From NCBI RefSeq assembly GCF_003340555.1, contig NZ_QPLJ01000009.1, positions 93,794-157,793 of the forward strand: a DNA stretch of 64,000 bases, read 5' to 3'. This DNA comes from Jannaschia formosa (lineage in GTDB: Bacteria; Pseudomonadota; Alphaproteobacteria; Rhodobacterales; Rhodobacteraceae). This document shows, piece after piece, positions 10,477 to 19,321 of this stretch (positions are counted from its first letter, which is position 1; every line of letters starts with the position of its first letter). The notes beneath the pieces are model-generated. The model was not told where the DNA came from. It saw only the letters and a list, made by a program, of their open reading frames with translations, and did not search any database. The position numbers and the translations under genes were made by a program.

Positions 10477-11189
10477 AGCATCTCCGCCAGCCGCGCGGTC
10501 GCCGCCTCGACCCGGGCCTTGTCCTGCCCCCGGATCACGACGTTCGACCCGAAGCGCCCGTCCTTCTGGAACGGGTAGGAGCCGATCGAGAGGTCCCGGA
10601 ACTCCTTCGCCAGCGCGCCCAGCGGCCCGGCGATGTCGCCCTCGGCCCGGTCGATCCGCGTCGAGGTGGAAATCAGCGCCACGCCCCCGGTCAGCGTCGG
10701 CAGGACCGAGGCGACCATCGCCTGGAACACCGAGGGCACGCCCGCCATGACGTGCACGTTGCCGATGGTGAAGCCCGGCGCGACCGAGACGGGGTTGTCG
10801 ATCAGCGTCGCGCCCTCGGGGATGCGGGCCATGCGCAGGCGGGCCTCGTTCAGATCCGACCCGGTGCGCTCGTAATGCGCGGCCAGAAGGGCGCGCGCGT
10901 CCTCGCGCACGTCGACAGGCACGCCGAAGGCCGCGCCGATGGCGTCGGCGGTGATGTCGTCATGGGTCGGCCCGATCCCGCCCGAGGTGAAGACCGCGTC
11001 CCAGGCCTTCGACAGGGCGCGCACCGCAGCGACGATGGCGTCGTGATCGTCCGAGACGATCCGCACCTCGCCGAGCGTGATCCCCGCCTCGGTCAGCCTG
11101 CCCGCGAGATGGTGCATGTTGGCGTCGCGGGTGCGGCCGGAGAGGATCTCGTCTCCGATCACGAGCATCGCGGCGGTGGGGTTCGGCAT
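10473..11189 (-). CDS. CinA N-terminal-type molybdopterin-binding protein
   Basis: A 238-residue stand-alone MoCF-like domain (competence/damage-inducible protein A family). Family signatures: AAMLVIGDEILSGRTRDAN at the start, then FTSGGIGPTHDDITADAI and MAGVPSVFQAM. The C-terminal nicotinamide-nucleotide amidase domain of full CinA is absent, as in the short form common in alphaproteobacteria. The ATG at 11189 is the family start; open frame upstream is fortuitous. First gene of the coupled operon running to 8289. sfsA starts divergently 51 bases away. Confidence 0.88.
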   Translation of the reverse strand: MPNPTAAMLVIGDEILSGRTRDANMHHLAGRLTEAGITLGEVRIVSDDHDAIVAAVRALSKAWDAVFTSGGIGPTHDDITADAIGAAFGVPVDVREDARALLAAHYERTGSDLNEARLRMARIPEGATLIDNPVSVAPGFTIGNVHVMAGVPSVFQAMVASVLPTLTGGVALISTSTRIDRAEGDIAGPLGALAKEFRDLSIGSYPFQKDGRFGSNVVIRGQDKARVEAATARLAEML

Positions 11190-11240
11190 GGTCGCTCCTC
11201 GGGGCTGTCGGCGGGGCCAGTCAGGGTATAGGCCGAGCCC

Positions 11241-11927
11241 ATGCGCTTCGCCACACCGCTCGTCCGCGCCACGCTGATCCGCCGCTACAAGCGCTTCCTC
11301 GCGGATGTCCGGCTCGAGGACGGGCGCGAGGTGGTGGCGCATTGTCCCAATCCCGGCGCGATGACCGGGCAGGCCCCGCCCGGCGCCACCGTCTGGCTGG
11401 AGCCCAACGACGACCCCCGCAAGAGGCTGAAATTCGGCTGGCGCTTGGCGGAGCTTCCGGGCGGGCACCTCCTCTGCGTCGATACGGGCCTTCCCAACCG
11501 CGTCGTCGGCGGGGCGCTGCGTGCGGGCGGGGTGCCGGGCCTTGCCGGAGAGGTCCGGGCCGAGGTGCCCTATGGCGCGGGCTGCCGCGTCGACTTCACC
11601 GTGGGCGGGACCTTCGTCGAGGTGAAGGCAGTCACGCTCCGCCGCCATGGCACGCGCGCGGAGTTCCCCGACAGCCGCACCGCGCGCGGCGCCCGCCACA
11701 TGGCGGAGCTGGCGCAGGTCGTGCGGGACGGGGGGCGGGCGGTCGTGCTCTATCTCCTGCAACGGTCCGATTGCGATGCCGTCGGCGTGGCGCGGGACAT
11801 CGACCCCGGCTATGCCGCCGCTTTCGACGCGGCACGCGCGGCGGGCGTCGAAGTCCTTGCCTTCTCCACCCGCATCGACCGGGCCGGGATCACGCTTGAC
11901 GACCCGGTTCCCTTCGACGGTGGATAA
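11241..11927 (+). CDS. sfsA: SfsA DNA-binding protein homologue
   Basis: A 228-residue SfsA protein. Conserved blocks include LIRRYKRFLADV, AHCPNPGAMTG, GWRLAELPGGHLLCVDTG, VDFTVGGTFVEVKAVTL and FPDSRTARGARHMAEL. E. coli SfsA is a DNA-binding protein with a nuclease-like fold linked to maltose metabolism; the physiological role elsewhere is unclear. It is followed immediately by map. No unusual feature. Confidence 0.94.
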   Translation: MRFATPLVRATLIRRYKRFLADVRLEDGREVVAHCPNPGAMTGQAPPGATVWLEPNDDPRKRLKFGWRLAELPGGHLLCVDTGLPNRVVGGALRAGGVPGLAGEVRAEVPYGAGCRVDFTVGGTFVEVKAVTLRRHGTRAEFPDSRTARGARHMAELAQVVRDGGRAVVLYLLQRSDCDAVGVARDIDPGYAAAFDAARAAGVEVLAFSTRIDRAGITLDDPVPFDGG

Positions 11928-11979
11928 ATTCCGCGCTTGGCATTATGTGGCCGCCATCGGCGTGGAAGAGGACGAACCC

Positions 11980-12786
11980 GTGGACGAACATCGAGGCCGA
12001 CTGACCCGCGACGGCATCCGCATCCACGAGGACGCGGATTTCGCCGGAATGCATGCGGCCGGACGGCTGGCCGCCGACATCCTCGACCGGATCGGCCCGC
12101 TGGTCGTGCCGGGCGCCACCACGGCCGCGCTGGACAAGCAGATCACCGACTGGGTCGAGGAGGCAGGCGCCGAGTCCGCGACGATCGGCTACAAGGGCTA
12201 TCAGCACGCCTCCTGCATCTCGGTGAACCACGTCGTCTGCCACGGCATCCCGGGCGACAAGGTGCTGAAGGACGGCGACATCCTGAACATCGACGTGACG
12301 GTGATCGTCGACGGCTGGTTCGGCGACACCTCGCGGATGTTCGTCGCAGGCAAGGCCTCGCGGAAGGCCGAGCGGCTGATCCAGGTGACGCATGACGCGC
12401 TGATGAAGGGGATCGAGGCCGTCCGGCCCGGCAGGACCTTCGGCGATATCGGCTTTGCCATCCAGACCTACGCGGAATCGCAGCGCATGTCGGTGGTGCG
12501 CGACTTCTGCGGCCACGGGCTGGGCCGGGTGTTCCACGCCCCGCCTAACGTGCTGCATTACGGCCGCCCCGGCACCGGTGCGGTGCTGGAAGAGGGAATG
12601 TTCTTCACCATCGAGCCGATGGTGAACCTCGGTCGCCCCGAGACGAAGGTGCTGGCCGACGACTGGACGGCGGTGACGCGAGACAAGTCGCTCTCGGCGC
12701 AGTTCGAGCATTCGGTCGGCGTGACCGCCACCGGGGCCGAGATCTTCACGCTCTCGCCCGCCGGCAGGTTTTTTCCCGACCTGTAG
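11980..12786 (+). CDS. map: Methionine aminopeptidase, type I
   Basis: MetAP removes the initiator methionine from new proteins. The 268-residue protein has the metal-binding pattern of type I enzymes: HGIPGDKVLKDGDILNIDVTV, GHGLGRVFHAPP and EEGMFFTIEPM. The frame is open far upstream into sfsA, but the family N-terminus (TRDGIRIHEDADFAGMHAAG) points to GTG at 11980, with GAAGAGG eight bases upstream; GTG at 11962 is the alternative. It ends 45 bases before radC. Confidence 0.95.
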   Translation: MDEHRGRLTRDGIRIHEDADFAGMHAAGRLAADILDRIGPLVVPGATTAALDKQITDWVEEAGAESATIGYKGYQHASCISVNHVVCHGIPGDKVLKDGDILNIDVTVIVDGWFGDTSRMFVAGKASRKAERLIQVTHDALMKGIEAVRPGRTFGDIGFAIQTYAESQRMSVVRDFCGHGLGRVFHAPPNVLHYGRPGTGAVLEEGMFFTIEPMVNLGRPETKVLADDWTAVTRDKSLSAQFEHSVGVTATGAEIFTLSPAGRFFPDL

Positions 12787-12792
12787 CGCCCG

Positions 12793-12807
12793 TTAACCGC
12801 GCATTAA
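12793..12807. promoter_or_regulatory. CtrA-type box TTAA-N7-TTAA before radC
   Basis: TTAA at 12793-12796 and TTAA at 12804-12807 are separated by exactly seven bases, matching the full CtrA consensus. The flanks extend it to a 7-bp inverted repeat, CCGTTAA / TTAACGG. It ends 24 bases before the radC start. It is the only such full site I found in the window. Confidence 0.6.
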
Positions 12808-12831
12808 CGGAAGGGCGCCGAGAAGGGGAGC

Positions 12832-13626
12832 ATGACGAGTCGCGATGCCCCCCAGATGGACGAAGCGCCCGCGGGCGACCTGTTCGGCGCCACGGCGGTG
12901 CCTTCGGCTCTGATGCGCCCAGTCCCTGCAAAGCCCGCTGCGGCCCCTGACGAGCCCGATCACCGCCTCGCCCATCGCTCCCGGCTGCGCGCCCGCTTCA
13001 TGGAGGGCGGGGCGCCGGCGATGCCAGACTACGAGCTGCTGGAGCTGATCCTGTTCCGCGCCCTGCCCCGCGGGGACACCAAGGCGCTGGCAAAGCGCCT
13101 GTTGCGGACCTTCGGCGACCTGAACCGGGTGATGGCCGCCCCCGCGGCCCGCCTCGCCGAGGTCAAGGGCGTCGGACAGGCCGTCGTCGAGCAGATCAAG
13201 ATCATGGAGGCGGTCGGCCATCGCATGGCCCGCGCCAGGGTGATCCAGCGGCCGATCCTGTCGTCCTGGGACGCGCTCCTGGACTATCTCCAGACTGCGC
13301 TCGCGCATCAGGGGGTGGAGCAGTTCCGGACGCTCTATCTCGACCGCAAGAACGTGCTGATCGCAGACGAGATGCTGGCCGAGGGCACGGTCGACCACGT
13401 TCCGGTCTACCCGCGCGAGGTGGTCAAGCGCGCCCTGGAGCTGAACGCCTCGGCGCTGATCCTCGTGCACAACCACCCCTCGGGCGACCCGACCCCCTCG
13501 GAGGCGGACATCTCGATGACCTATGCCATCCGGGACGCGGCGCAGGTGCTGGGCCTCGTGCTGCACGACCACCTGATCGTCGGCAAGGCGCGAGAGCTCA
13601 GCTTCCGGTCGGAGGGCATCCTGTAG
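12832..13626 (+). CDS. radC: RadC family (JAB/MPN domain) protein
   Basis: A 264-residue RadC homologue. The N-terminal part has the helix-hairpin-helix segment LAEVKGVGQAVVEQIK. The C-terminal JAB/MPN metalloprotease-like domain has its zinc motif in VHNHPSGDPTPSEADI. Named for DNA repair, its biochemical role is unproven; in naturally competent bacteria it belongs to the competence regulon. AAGGGGAG precedes the ATG. The CtrA-type box just upstream suggests cell-cycle or GTA/competence-linked control. Confidence 0.92.
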   Translation: MTSRDAPQMDEAPAGDLFGATAVPSALMRPVPAKPAAAPDEPDHRLAHRSRLRARFMEGGAPAMPDYELLELILFRALPRGDTKALAKRLLRTFGDLNRVMAAPAARLAEVKGVGQAVVEQIKIMEAVGHRMARARVIQRPILSSWDALLDYLQTALAHQGVEQFRTLYLDRKNVLIADEMLAEGTVDHVPVYPREVVKRALELNASALILVHNHPSGDPTPSEADISMTYAIRDAAQVLGLVLHDHLIVGKARELSFRSEGIL

Positions 13627-13661
13627 GGCGCCGGAAATTTCGGGAAGACTCCGGCCCCGGC

Positions 13662-14564
13662 TCAGCCGACCGCATCGAGGATGTAGCGCGCGGTCATCAG
13701 GTCGAGATGGGCGCCGCCGCCGTTCTTGAACAGCGTGATCTCCTCCTCGGAGCTGCGCCTCATCGCGTCGCCGTCGTAGAAGTCGGCGCGGACGTCCCCG
13801 CGCGCGATCACGCCCCCGGCGAGCGGGATCTTCAGCTCTCCGATATGATCGAGCGTCGTGCTGCGGCTGTCGACGAAGATCGAGGCGCGGCGCAGGGTCT
13901 CGTCGTCGGCCTCGCGCATGTCGGGGCGGTAGGCGCCGATCAGGTCGACATGCTGGCCGGGACGCAGCCAGGCGCCGTGCAGCACCGGCTCGGTCGTCAT
14001 TGTGGCGCAGGCGACGATATCGGCCTCGGCGACTGCCGCCTCTAGGTCGGGGGCGGGGGTGGCGCCGTTCGCCTCGGCGAAGGCGCGGGCGTTGTCCGGG
14101 GAGCGGGACCAGACGGCGAAGACCGCCTCGGGGAAGGCCGCGGCATAGGCCTGCCGCAGCGACCGCGCGACGGTGCCCGATCCGACCAGCAGCACGCGGC
14201 GGCTGTCCGGCCGCGCCAGCCGGCGGGCGCCCAGCAGCGAGTCGCCCGCCGTCTTCCACTTGGTCAGCAGGTGGAAATCCATCGTCGCGGCCAGCGTCCC
14301 GTCCTCGTCCGAGAAGATCGACACGCCCCCGCCCACGGCCGGCTTGCCTGCGGCGAGGTTGCCCGGGAAGATCATGGCCGTCTTCACCAGCGCGCCCAGC
14401 CCGTCGATCCAGGCCGCGCGCGACAGCATCGTGTCATCGCGGCGATAGAGGAAGGTGTCGTCGATCTCGGCGCGCGGCAGGGCGTGGCCCGCGGCCAGCG
14501 CCTCCGTCAGGGCGAGCCAGTCGAGCGCGGACTCGGCCTCGGGGCCGATGAAGCGAGGGGTCAT
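13662..14564 (-). CDS. Ornithine cyclodeaminase / mu-crystallin family protein
   Basis: A 300-residue NAD(P)-binding enzyme with the Rossmann motif VLLVGSGTVARSLRQAY near residue 125. Other signatures: WKTAGDSLLGARRLARPDS and the C-terminal EEEITLFKNGGGAHLDLMTA. Members deaminate ornithine to proline or act as ketimine/imine reductases or dehydrogenases; which applies here cannot be told. Single gene; AGGA is placed ahead of the ATG. Confidence 0.88.
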   Translation of the reverse strand: MTPRFIGPEAESALDWLALTEALAAGHALPRAEIDDTFLYRRDDTMLSRAAWIDGLGALVKTAMIFPGNLAAGKPAVGGGVSIFSDEDGTLAATMDFHLLTKWKTAGDSLLGARRLARPDSRRVLLVGSGTVARSLRQAYAAAFPEAVFAVWSRSPDNARAFAEANGATPAPDLEAAVAEADIVACATMTTEPVLHGAWLRPGQHVDLIGAYRPDMREADDETLRRASIFVDSRSTTLDHIGELKIPLAGGVIARGDVRADFYDGDAMRRSSEEEITLFKNGGGAHLDLMTARYILDAVG

Positions 14565-14834
14565 GCGGGATCCTTTCCTGCCGGTTGCCCCCTTCTAGCC
14601 CTGCGCCGGGCCGCCTGCCTAGGCGGGGCACGGCCTCCGGCTGTAGCGGCAGCGCAGGCCGGTCGCGGATAGCGGACGGTGAACCGCCGCCGGCGACAGC
14701 GCCGGCATGCAGCGATACAACAGTCGCGCCCCGCGTTCCGGCGTGGGTTGGCGCAACGCCGCGCCGCGGCTAGCGTGCCCGCAGCCGGCTTGCCGTGCCG
14801 CCGATCGAATGCGTCGAGACCGCTTATCCCGGAC

Positions 14835-16376
14835 ATGCAACGCCCCCTCGCCGACCCCAGCGCGCCCGGCCGCGCCGCAGCCGCGGCATCGCCGAGGCGC
14901 GCCGGTCTCCGCGACATCTCTCCGGCGATCTGGATCGCGGGCGCGACCTGGCTGGCCCTCGTCGCCTGGGGCTTCGCCCTCCGCATGCCGACGCCGTTTC
15001 ATGGCTACGAGATCTACGACTTCTACTACGCCGCGATCCTCGACGGCCGGCTCGACCTGCCGCCGCGGACATTGCGCTTCGAGGGGCATTACGCGGCCGA
15101 CGGCACCGGCTATCTCTACCACGGCGCGGTGCCCTTGCTGACGCGCTTCGCCTTCGGTTGGGCCTGGCCGTTCGAGCGCCTCTCGATGTCGGGCCCGTCG
15201 ATATGGCTCTGGGCGGTGGTGGGCACGGCGGGCTACCAGGGCGCGCTTGTCGGCCTCGCCCGCCGCGCAGGGGTCTGGGCGACGCGGAGGAGGGCGGTCC
15301 TGGCGGTCTGCGCCGGGCTCTGGCTGGCCGGGCCCGGCGTGATCCTGGTCGCGAACCAGTCCTTCTATCACGAGCCGATCGCCTTCGCCTTCGCGGCGAC
15401 CGGCCTCTTCGTCGCGGCATGGGTCGGGGTGGCGCAGGGGCGGCTGGCCCCGGGGGTCGGCGTGGCGATCCTGGCCGGCCTGGCGGCGACGGTGGTCCAT
15501 GCCCGCCCGAACCTCGCCATCGGTCTCTATGCGGCGGTCGGGCTGGCCGTACTCTGGGGTGTCTGGCGGCACCGCGCCGGCTTCCTGGCCCCGGCGGCGC
15601 TGGCGGGCCTGCTGCTCGGGGCCGGGGGGCTGGGGTTCCTTGCGCTGAACGAGGCGCGGTTCGGCTCGGCCACGCAGTTCGACGGCAGCTTCACGGAATC
15701 CGGCCGGATCTACGGCGCCGTGTTCTGGGGACACGAGCAGGCCGACTCGGAGCGCGCTCGCGCCGCCGAGGAGCACGGCCGCTTCAACCTGCGGCGGGTG
15801 CTGCCCAACCTGATGCTCTACGCCGTCGACCTGCCACCCCAGGCCGGGGCGGCGTCGGAGGCGCTGCGCGAGACCCATCGCGGCCTCACCGAGCCGGTGG
15901 TGGGACAGGTCCGGATCGAACGGCCGCGGGTCGGCATGGTCTTCCTCTGGCCGCTCTGGATCCTGCTGGCCGGGGCCGGGCTGATGGCGCTGCGCCGCGA
16001 TCCGGCAATGGCGGCCCTGGTCGTCGGCCTCGCCCTCTCGGCCGGCCTGATGCTGTCCTACATGACGGTGACGATGCGCTACCGCGTCGACCTCTGGCCG
16101 CTGATCGGCGTGCTGGCGATCCTCGGGACCGTCCGGCTGCTGCGCGATCCGCCCGGCCTCGGGACGCGCTGGGCGGTGCCGGTGCTTCTGGCCGCGGGGC
16201 TGCTGGGAAGCCTCGGGGCGGGCTGGCGCTATTCGTGGCAGTTCCAGGATTCCGCCGACAGCGCGTTCTTCGCACCCTGGTCCTACGAGACCTGCGCGGA
16301 GATCGTCCGGACGGCGGGCTTCCCCGAGGCGGAGCTTCCGCGCCTCTGCCGTGAGCCGTCGATGGGCGGGGCATGA
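14835..16376 (+). CDS. Polytopic membrane protein, GT-C glycosyltransferase-like
   Basis: A 513-residue protein with about eleven predicted membrane segments. A periplasmic-loop-like region near residues 55-100 contains EIYDFYYAAILDGRLDLPP and YLYHGAVPLLTR, resembling the (Y)xxGPxPALxR pattern of GT-C-like membrane proteins that use polyprenyl-linked sugars. The ATG at 14835 is chosen because the upstream in-frame extension from 14679 is Arg-rich and lacks conservation. Its stop overlaps the next glycosyltransferase start (ATGA). First gene of a coupled glycan cluster. The exact reaction is unknown. Confidence 0.72.
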   Translation: MQRPLADPSAPGRAAAAASPRRAGLRDISPAIWIAGATWLALVAWGFALRMPTPFHGYEIYDFYYAAILDGRLDLPPRTLRFEGHYAADGTGYLYHGAVPLLTRFAFGWAWPFERLSMSGPSIWLWAVVGTAGYQGALVGLARRAGVWATRRRAVLAVCAGLWLAGPGVILVANQSFYHEPIAFAFAATGLFVAAWVGVAQGRLAPGVGVAILAGLAATVVHARPNLAIGLYAAVGLAVLWGVWRHRAGFLAPAALAGLLLGAGGLGFLALNEARFGSATQFDGSFTESGRIYGAVFWGHEQADSERARAAEEHGRFNLRRVLPNLMLYAVDLPPQAGAASEALRETHRGLTEPVVGQVRIERPRVGMVFLWPLWILLAGAGLMALRRDPAMAALVVGLALSAGLMLSYMTVTMRYRVDLWPLIGVLAILGTVRLLRDPPGLGTRWAVPVLLAAGLLGSLGAGWRYSWQFQDSADSAFFAPWSYETCAEIVRTAGFPEAELPRLCREPSMGGA

Positions 16377-17515
16377 CCGGGGCGGAGCCCCGGCTCCGGA
16401 TCGTCCTGTGGGGCACCTACGACCTCGACAAGCCGCGGACGCGGATCCTGCGTGACGGGCTGCGGGCGAACGGCGCCGAGCTCACCGAGATCCATGGCGA
16501 CGTCTGGGCCGGCCATGCCGACAAGAGCCAGGCCGGCCGCGCCGCGCTGCTGGCGGTGGGGCTGCGGACGCTGCTGCTCTATCCGGTGCTGATCGCCCGC
16601 TATCTCGCCGCGCCGCGTCACGACGTCGTGCTGGTGCCCTATCCGGGCCAGGTCGACGTGCTGGTGCTCTGGCCCTTCGTGCGGCTGCGGCGGCGGCGCG
16701 TCGCGCTCGACATGTTCCTGTCGCTGACCGATACGGTGGTCCACGACCGCCGTCTGGCGCGGCCCGGGTCGATGGTGGCGCGGGCGCTGCAGGCGCTGGA
16801 ATGGCTGGCCTGCCGGGCCGCGGACCGGGTGGTGATGGACACGCGCGCCCATGCCGCCTACGTGGCCGAGCTGTTCCGCCTGCCGCCCGGGCGGGTCGCT
16901 GCGGTGCCGGTCGGCGCCGAGACCGACGCCTTCCCGCGCCTGCCCCCGCCCCTGCCCCATGACGGCCCGGTCCGCATCCTGTTCTACGGCCAGCTGATCC
17001 CGCTGCACGGGGTCGGCACGATACTCGAAGCCGCGCTGTCGCCGCGCGGCCGGACCCATCGCTGGCACCTCGTCGGCACCGGCCAGATGCGCGGCGCGCT
17101 GGAGGCGGCGCTGGCGGGCGGCGGCGCCCCGCATGTCGTCTGGGACGAGTGGGTCCCCTACGCCGAGCTGGTCCGCGCGATCGAGGCCGCGGATCTCTGC
17201 CTCGGCATCTTCGGCAGCTCGCGCAAGGCGGCCTCGGTCGTGCCGAACAAGGTCTACCAGGCGCTCAACGCCGGGCGGTCCGTGATCACCCGCGCCTCGC
17301 CCGCCATCGCCGAGACCTTCGCCCCGTCGCCGGCCCTGGCGCTGGTCCCGCCCGAGGATGCCGAGGCGCTGCTCGACGCCATTGAGGCGCTGGCCGATGC
17401 GGGATTCCCGCAGATGCCGGACGCCGCGCTGGCGATCGCCCGGCCCGAGCAGATAGGCGACAGGCTGCTGCGAGAGGTGCTGCGCCCGCTCGCGACCGGA
17501 CAGGAGGCCGCATGA
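16373..17515 (+). CDS. GT4-like glycosyltransferase
   Basis: A 380-residue GT-B fold protein. The N-terminal domain (RIVLWGTYDLDKPRTRILRDGL) resembles GT4 enzymes. The C-terminal nucleotide-sugar half has ILFYGQLIPLHGVGTILEA, HLVGTGQMRGALE and SVVPNKVYQALNAGRSVITR, the last matching the donor-binding ExxE-like region although the usual glutamates are substituted (PNKVYQAL). Overlaps of four bases on both sides couple it to the membrane protein and to the methyltransferase. Donor and acceptor are unknown; a surface glycan or glycolipid is likely. Confidence 0.85.
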   Translation: MTGAEPRLRIVLWGTYDLDKPRTRILRDGLRANGAELTEIHGDVWAGHADKSQAGRAALLAVGLRTLLLYPVLIARYLAAPRHDVVLVPYPGQVDVLVLWPFVRLRRRRVALDMFLSLTDTVVHDRRLARPGSMVARALQALEWLACRAADRVVMDTRAHAAYVAELFRLPPGRVAAVPVGAETDAFPRLPPPLPHDGPVRILFYGQLIPLHGVGTILEAALSPRGRTHRWHLVGTGQMRGALEAALAGGGAPHVVWDEWVPYAELVRAIEAADLCLGIFGSSRKAASVVPNKVYQALNAGRSVITRASPAIAETFAPSPALALVPPEDAEALLDAIEALADAGFPQMPDAALAIARPEQIGDRLLREVLRPLATGQEAA

Positions 17516-18336
17516 CGGACGCCGCCCCGACGCCTATTCCCCGCGTGGTCCTCCATCCCGACTACGGCCCGGCCTGCCCCGAGGCCCGCTGGGTGCCCGC
17601 GCCGCGCTACCTGCTCCGGCGGAGCGTGATCCTCGACGTGCTGGGCGACCTGCCGCCGGGACGCTACCTGGAGATGGGCTGCGGCCCCGGAGGGCTCCTG
17701 CACGACCTGACCCGGATGGGGTTCGAGACGGTGGGGGTCGACCGCTCGGCCTCGGCGCGCCGCATCGGCGGCCATTTGCTGGCGGACATCCCCGGCCTGC
17801 ACGTCCTGGAGAGCGCGGAAGACCTCCCGGAAGCGTCCTTCGACTATCTCGCCGCCTTCGAGGTTCTCGAGCATATCGAGGACGACGCCGCCGCGCTGGC
17901 CGACTGGACCCGCTACCTCCGGCCCGGAGGCCATGTCCTGATCTCGGTCCCCGCGCATCCGGAACGCTGGAACCCGGCCGATGTCTGGGCCGGACACTGC
18001 CGCCGCTACCGGCGCGGGGACCTGGCCGCGCTGATCGCGGGCGCGGGCATCAAGCTCGACCGCATCCTGTGCTACGGCTTTCCGCTTGCCAACGTCATGG
18101 AACTGCTGAGCGCCCCGATCTACGCCGTCCAGACCCGCCGGCGCGGCGGCGCGCGGATGCAGCAGGAGGCCCGCACCGACGAGAGCGGGTCCGACCGGTC
18201 GCTGCTCACCCGGCTCTGGCCGATCTACAGCTCGGCGCCCGCGCGCCGCGTCATGCGCGGCCTCTGGCGGATCCAGCGCCGCCATCTGACGACCGAGCGG
18301 GGCGTGGGCTTCCTCGCGATCGGCCGGAAGCCATGA
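17512..18336 (+). CDS. Class I SAM-dependent methyltransferase
   Basis: A 274-residue methyltransferase. The SAM-binding motif I is YLEMGCGPGGLLHDL near residue 48, followed by acidic VGVDRS (motif II) and DYLAAFEVLEHIEDDAAALADW. The C-terminal ~80 residues are basic and may contact a membrane or lipid substrate. It is coupled by ATGA overlaps to the glycosyltransferase before it and the membrane protein after it, which suggests it modifies the same glycan or its lipid carrier. Confidence 0.87.
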   Translation: MTDAAPTPIPRVVLHPDYGPACPEARWVPAPRYLLRRSVILDVLGDLPPGRYLEMGCGPGGLLHDLTRMGFETVGVDRSASARRIGGHLLADIPGLHVLESAEDLPEASFDYLAAFEVLEHIEDDAAALADWTRYLRPGGHVLISVPAHPERWNPADVWAGHCRRYRRGDLAALIAGAGIKLDRILCYGFPLANVMELLSAPIYAVQTRRRGGARMQQEARTDESGSDRSLLTRLWPIYSSAPARRVMRGLWRIQRRHLTTERGVGFLAIGRKP

Positions 18337-19295
18337 TCCGGATGCTGCGCTACCTGGGCGCGGCCGCGGCGCTCGGGCTCGTCGCCTTTGTGGTCTGGCG
18401 CGGCGCGCCCGAGCTTCCGCCTGTCGACCTGCGCGCCCCGGCGACCTGGGGCTGGCTGGGCACGGCGCTCGGGCTCTATGCCGCGTCGCAGGCCCTGGGC
18501 GCCATCGCCTGGCGCGCGGTGCTGTCGGCGCATGGCAGCACGCTGCCTGCGGGCCGCGCCGAGAGCCAGTTCCTGCTGTCGCAGATCGGCAAGTACGTCC
18601 CCGGCAATGTCGGCCATCTCGTCGGACGCTACGCCCTGTGCCGCCAGGACGGCGTCCCGGGCGCCCGCATCGGATCGGCCCTGACGATGGAGATCGGCGT
18701 GCTGCTGGCGACCGCGGCGCTGGTCTCGGCCGAGCTCCTCCTCGCGCTGCCGGCCTTCAGGGGCGCCCTTGCGACGGGGCTCGGAGAGGCCGTCGCCGGT
18801 CCGGTGACGGGGCTGATGCCGGTGCTGCTGATCGCGGCGCTGGCCGCGCTGCAGGTCGTCCTCTGGCGGCGCGCGGGACGGCCCAGGATCGCGCCGGGAA
18901 AGCTTGTCGCGGCGGGCGCGCTCTACGCGATCACCCTCGTCCTGATGGGGCTGTCGGTCTGGTGCCTGGCCCGGCTTTTTCCGGCTGCGGCGGGGGTCGA
19001 TCTGCTGACGGCGACGGCGGTCTTCTCGGTGGCCTGGACGGCCGGCTTCGTGATGCCGGGCGCTCCGGGCGGGATCGGCATCCGCGACGGGATCGTGGCC
19101 CTGGGGCTGGGGCTCTTCATGGGCGAGGGGGCGGCGCTGGCCGTGGCGGTGGCCCACCGGCTGGTGTCCGGAATCGGCGACGGCGTCACCTTCGCCGCGG
19201 GCCTGGGCCTTCGCGCGGTCACGCGCGCGCCGGAGGGGGGCGCCGGGGCCCGCGTCGAAGGAACCCCGCCGCAGCCCCCCGCGTTTCGGGACTAA
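18333..19295 (+). CDS. UPF0104 / LPG-synthase TM-domain-like membrane protein
   Basis: A 320-residue protein with about eight membrane segments. Signatures of the lysylphosphatidylglycerol synthase TM-region (UPF0104) family: ESQFLLSQIGKYVPGNVGHL near residue 75 and WTAGFVMPGAPGGIGIRDG near residue 240. In the family this domain flips or translocates lipid-linked substrates. It is the fourth gene of the coupled cluster and could move the glycolipid made by the neighbours; that is inference. Start at 18333 comes from the ATGA overlap. Confidence 0.83.
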   Translation: MIRMLRYLGAAAALGLVAFVVWRGAPELPPVDLRAPATWGWLGTALGLYAASQALGAIAWRAVLSAHGSTLPAGRAESQFLLSQIGKYVPGNVGHLVGRYALCRQDGVPGARIGSALTMEIGVLLATAALVSAELLLALPAFRGALATGLGEAVAGPVTGLMPVLLIAALAALQVVLWRRAGRPRIAPGKLVAAGALYAITLVLMGLSVWCLARLFPAAAGVDLLTATAVFSVAWTAGFVMPGAPGGIGIRDGIVALGLGLFMGEGAALAVAVAHRLVSGIGDGVTFAAGLGLRAVTRAPEGGAGARVEGTPPQPPAFRD

Positions 19296-19321
19296 CCGAA
19301 TGCAACGTGGAGAATGATGCC

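Noticed and set aside
11896-11935. TTGACG and GATAAA before map as a promoter
   Set aside because: The spacing is 21 bases, too long for a standard promoter, and both elements lie at the end of sfsA.
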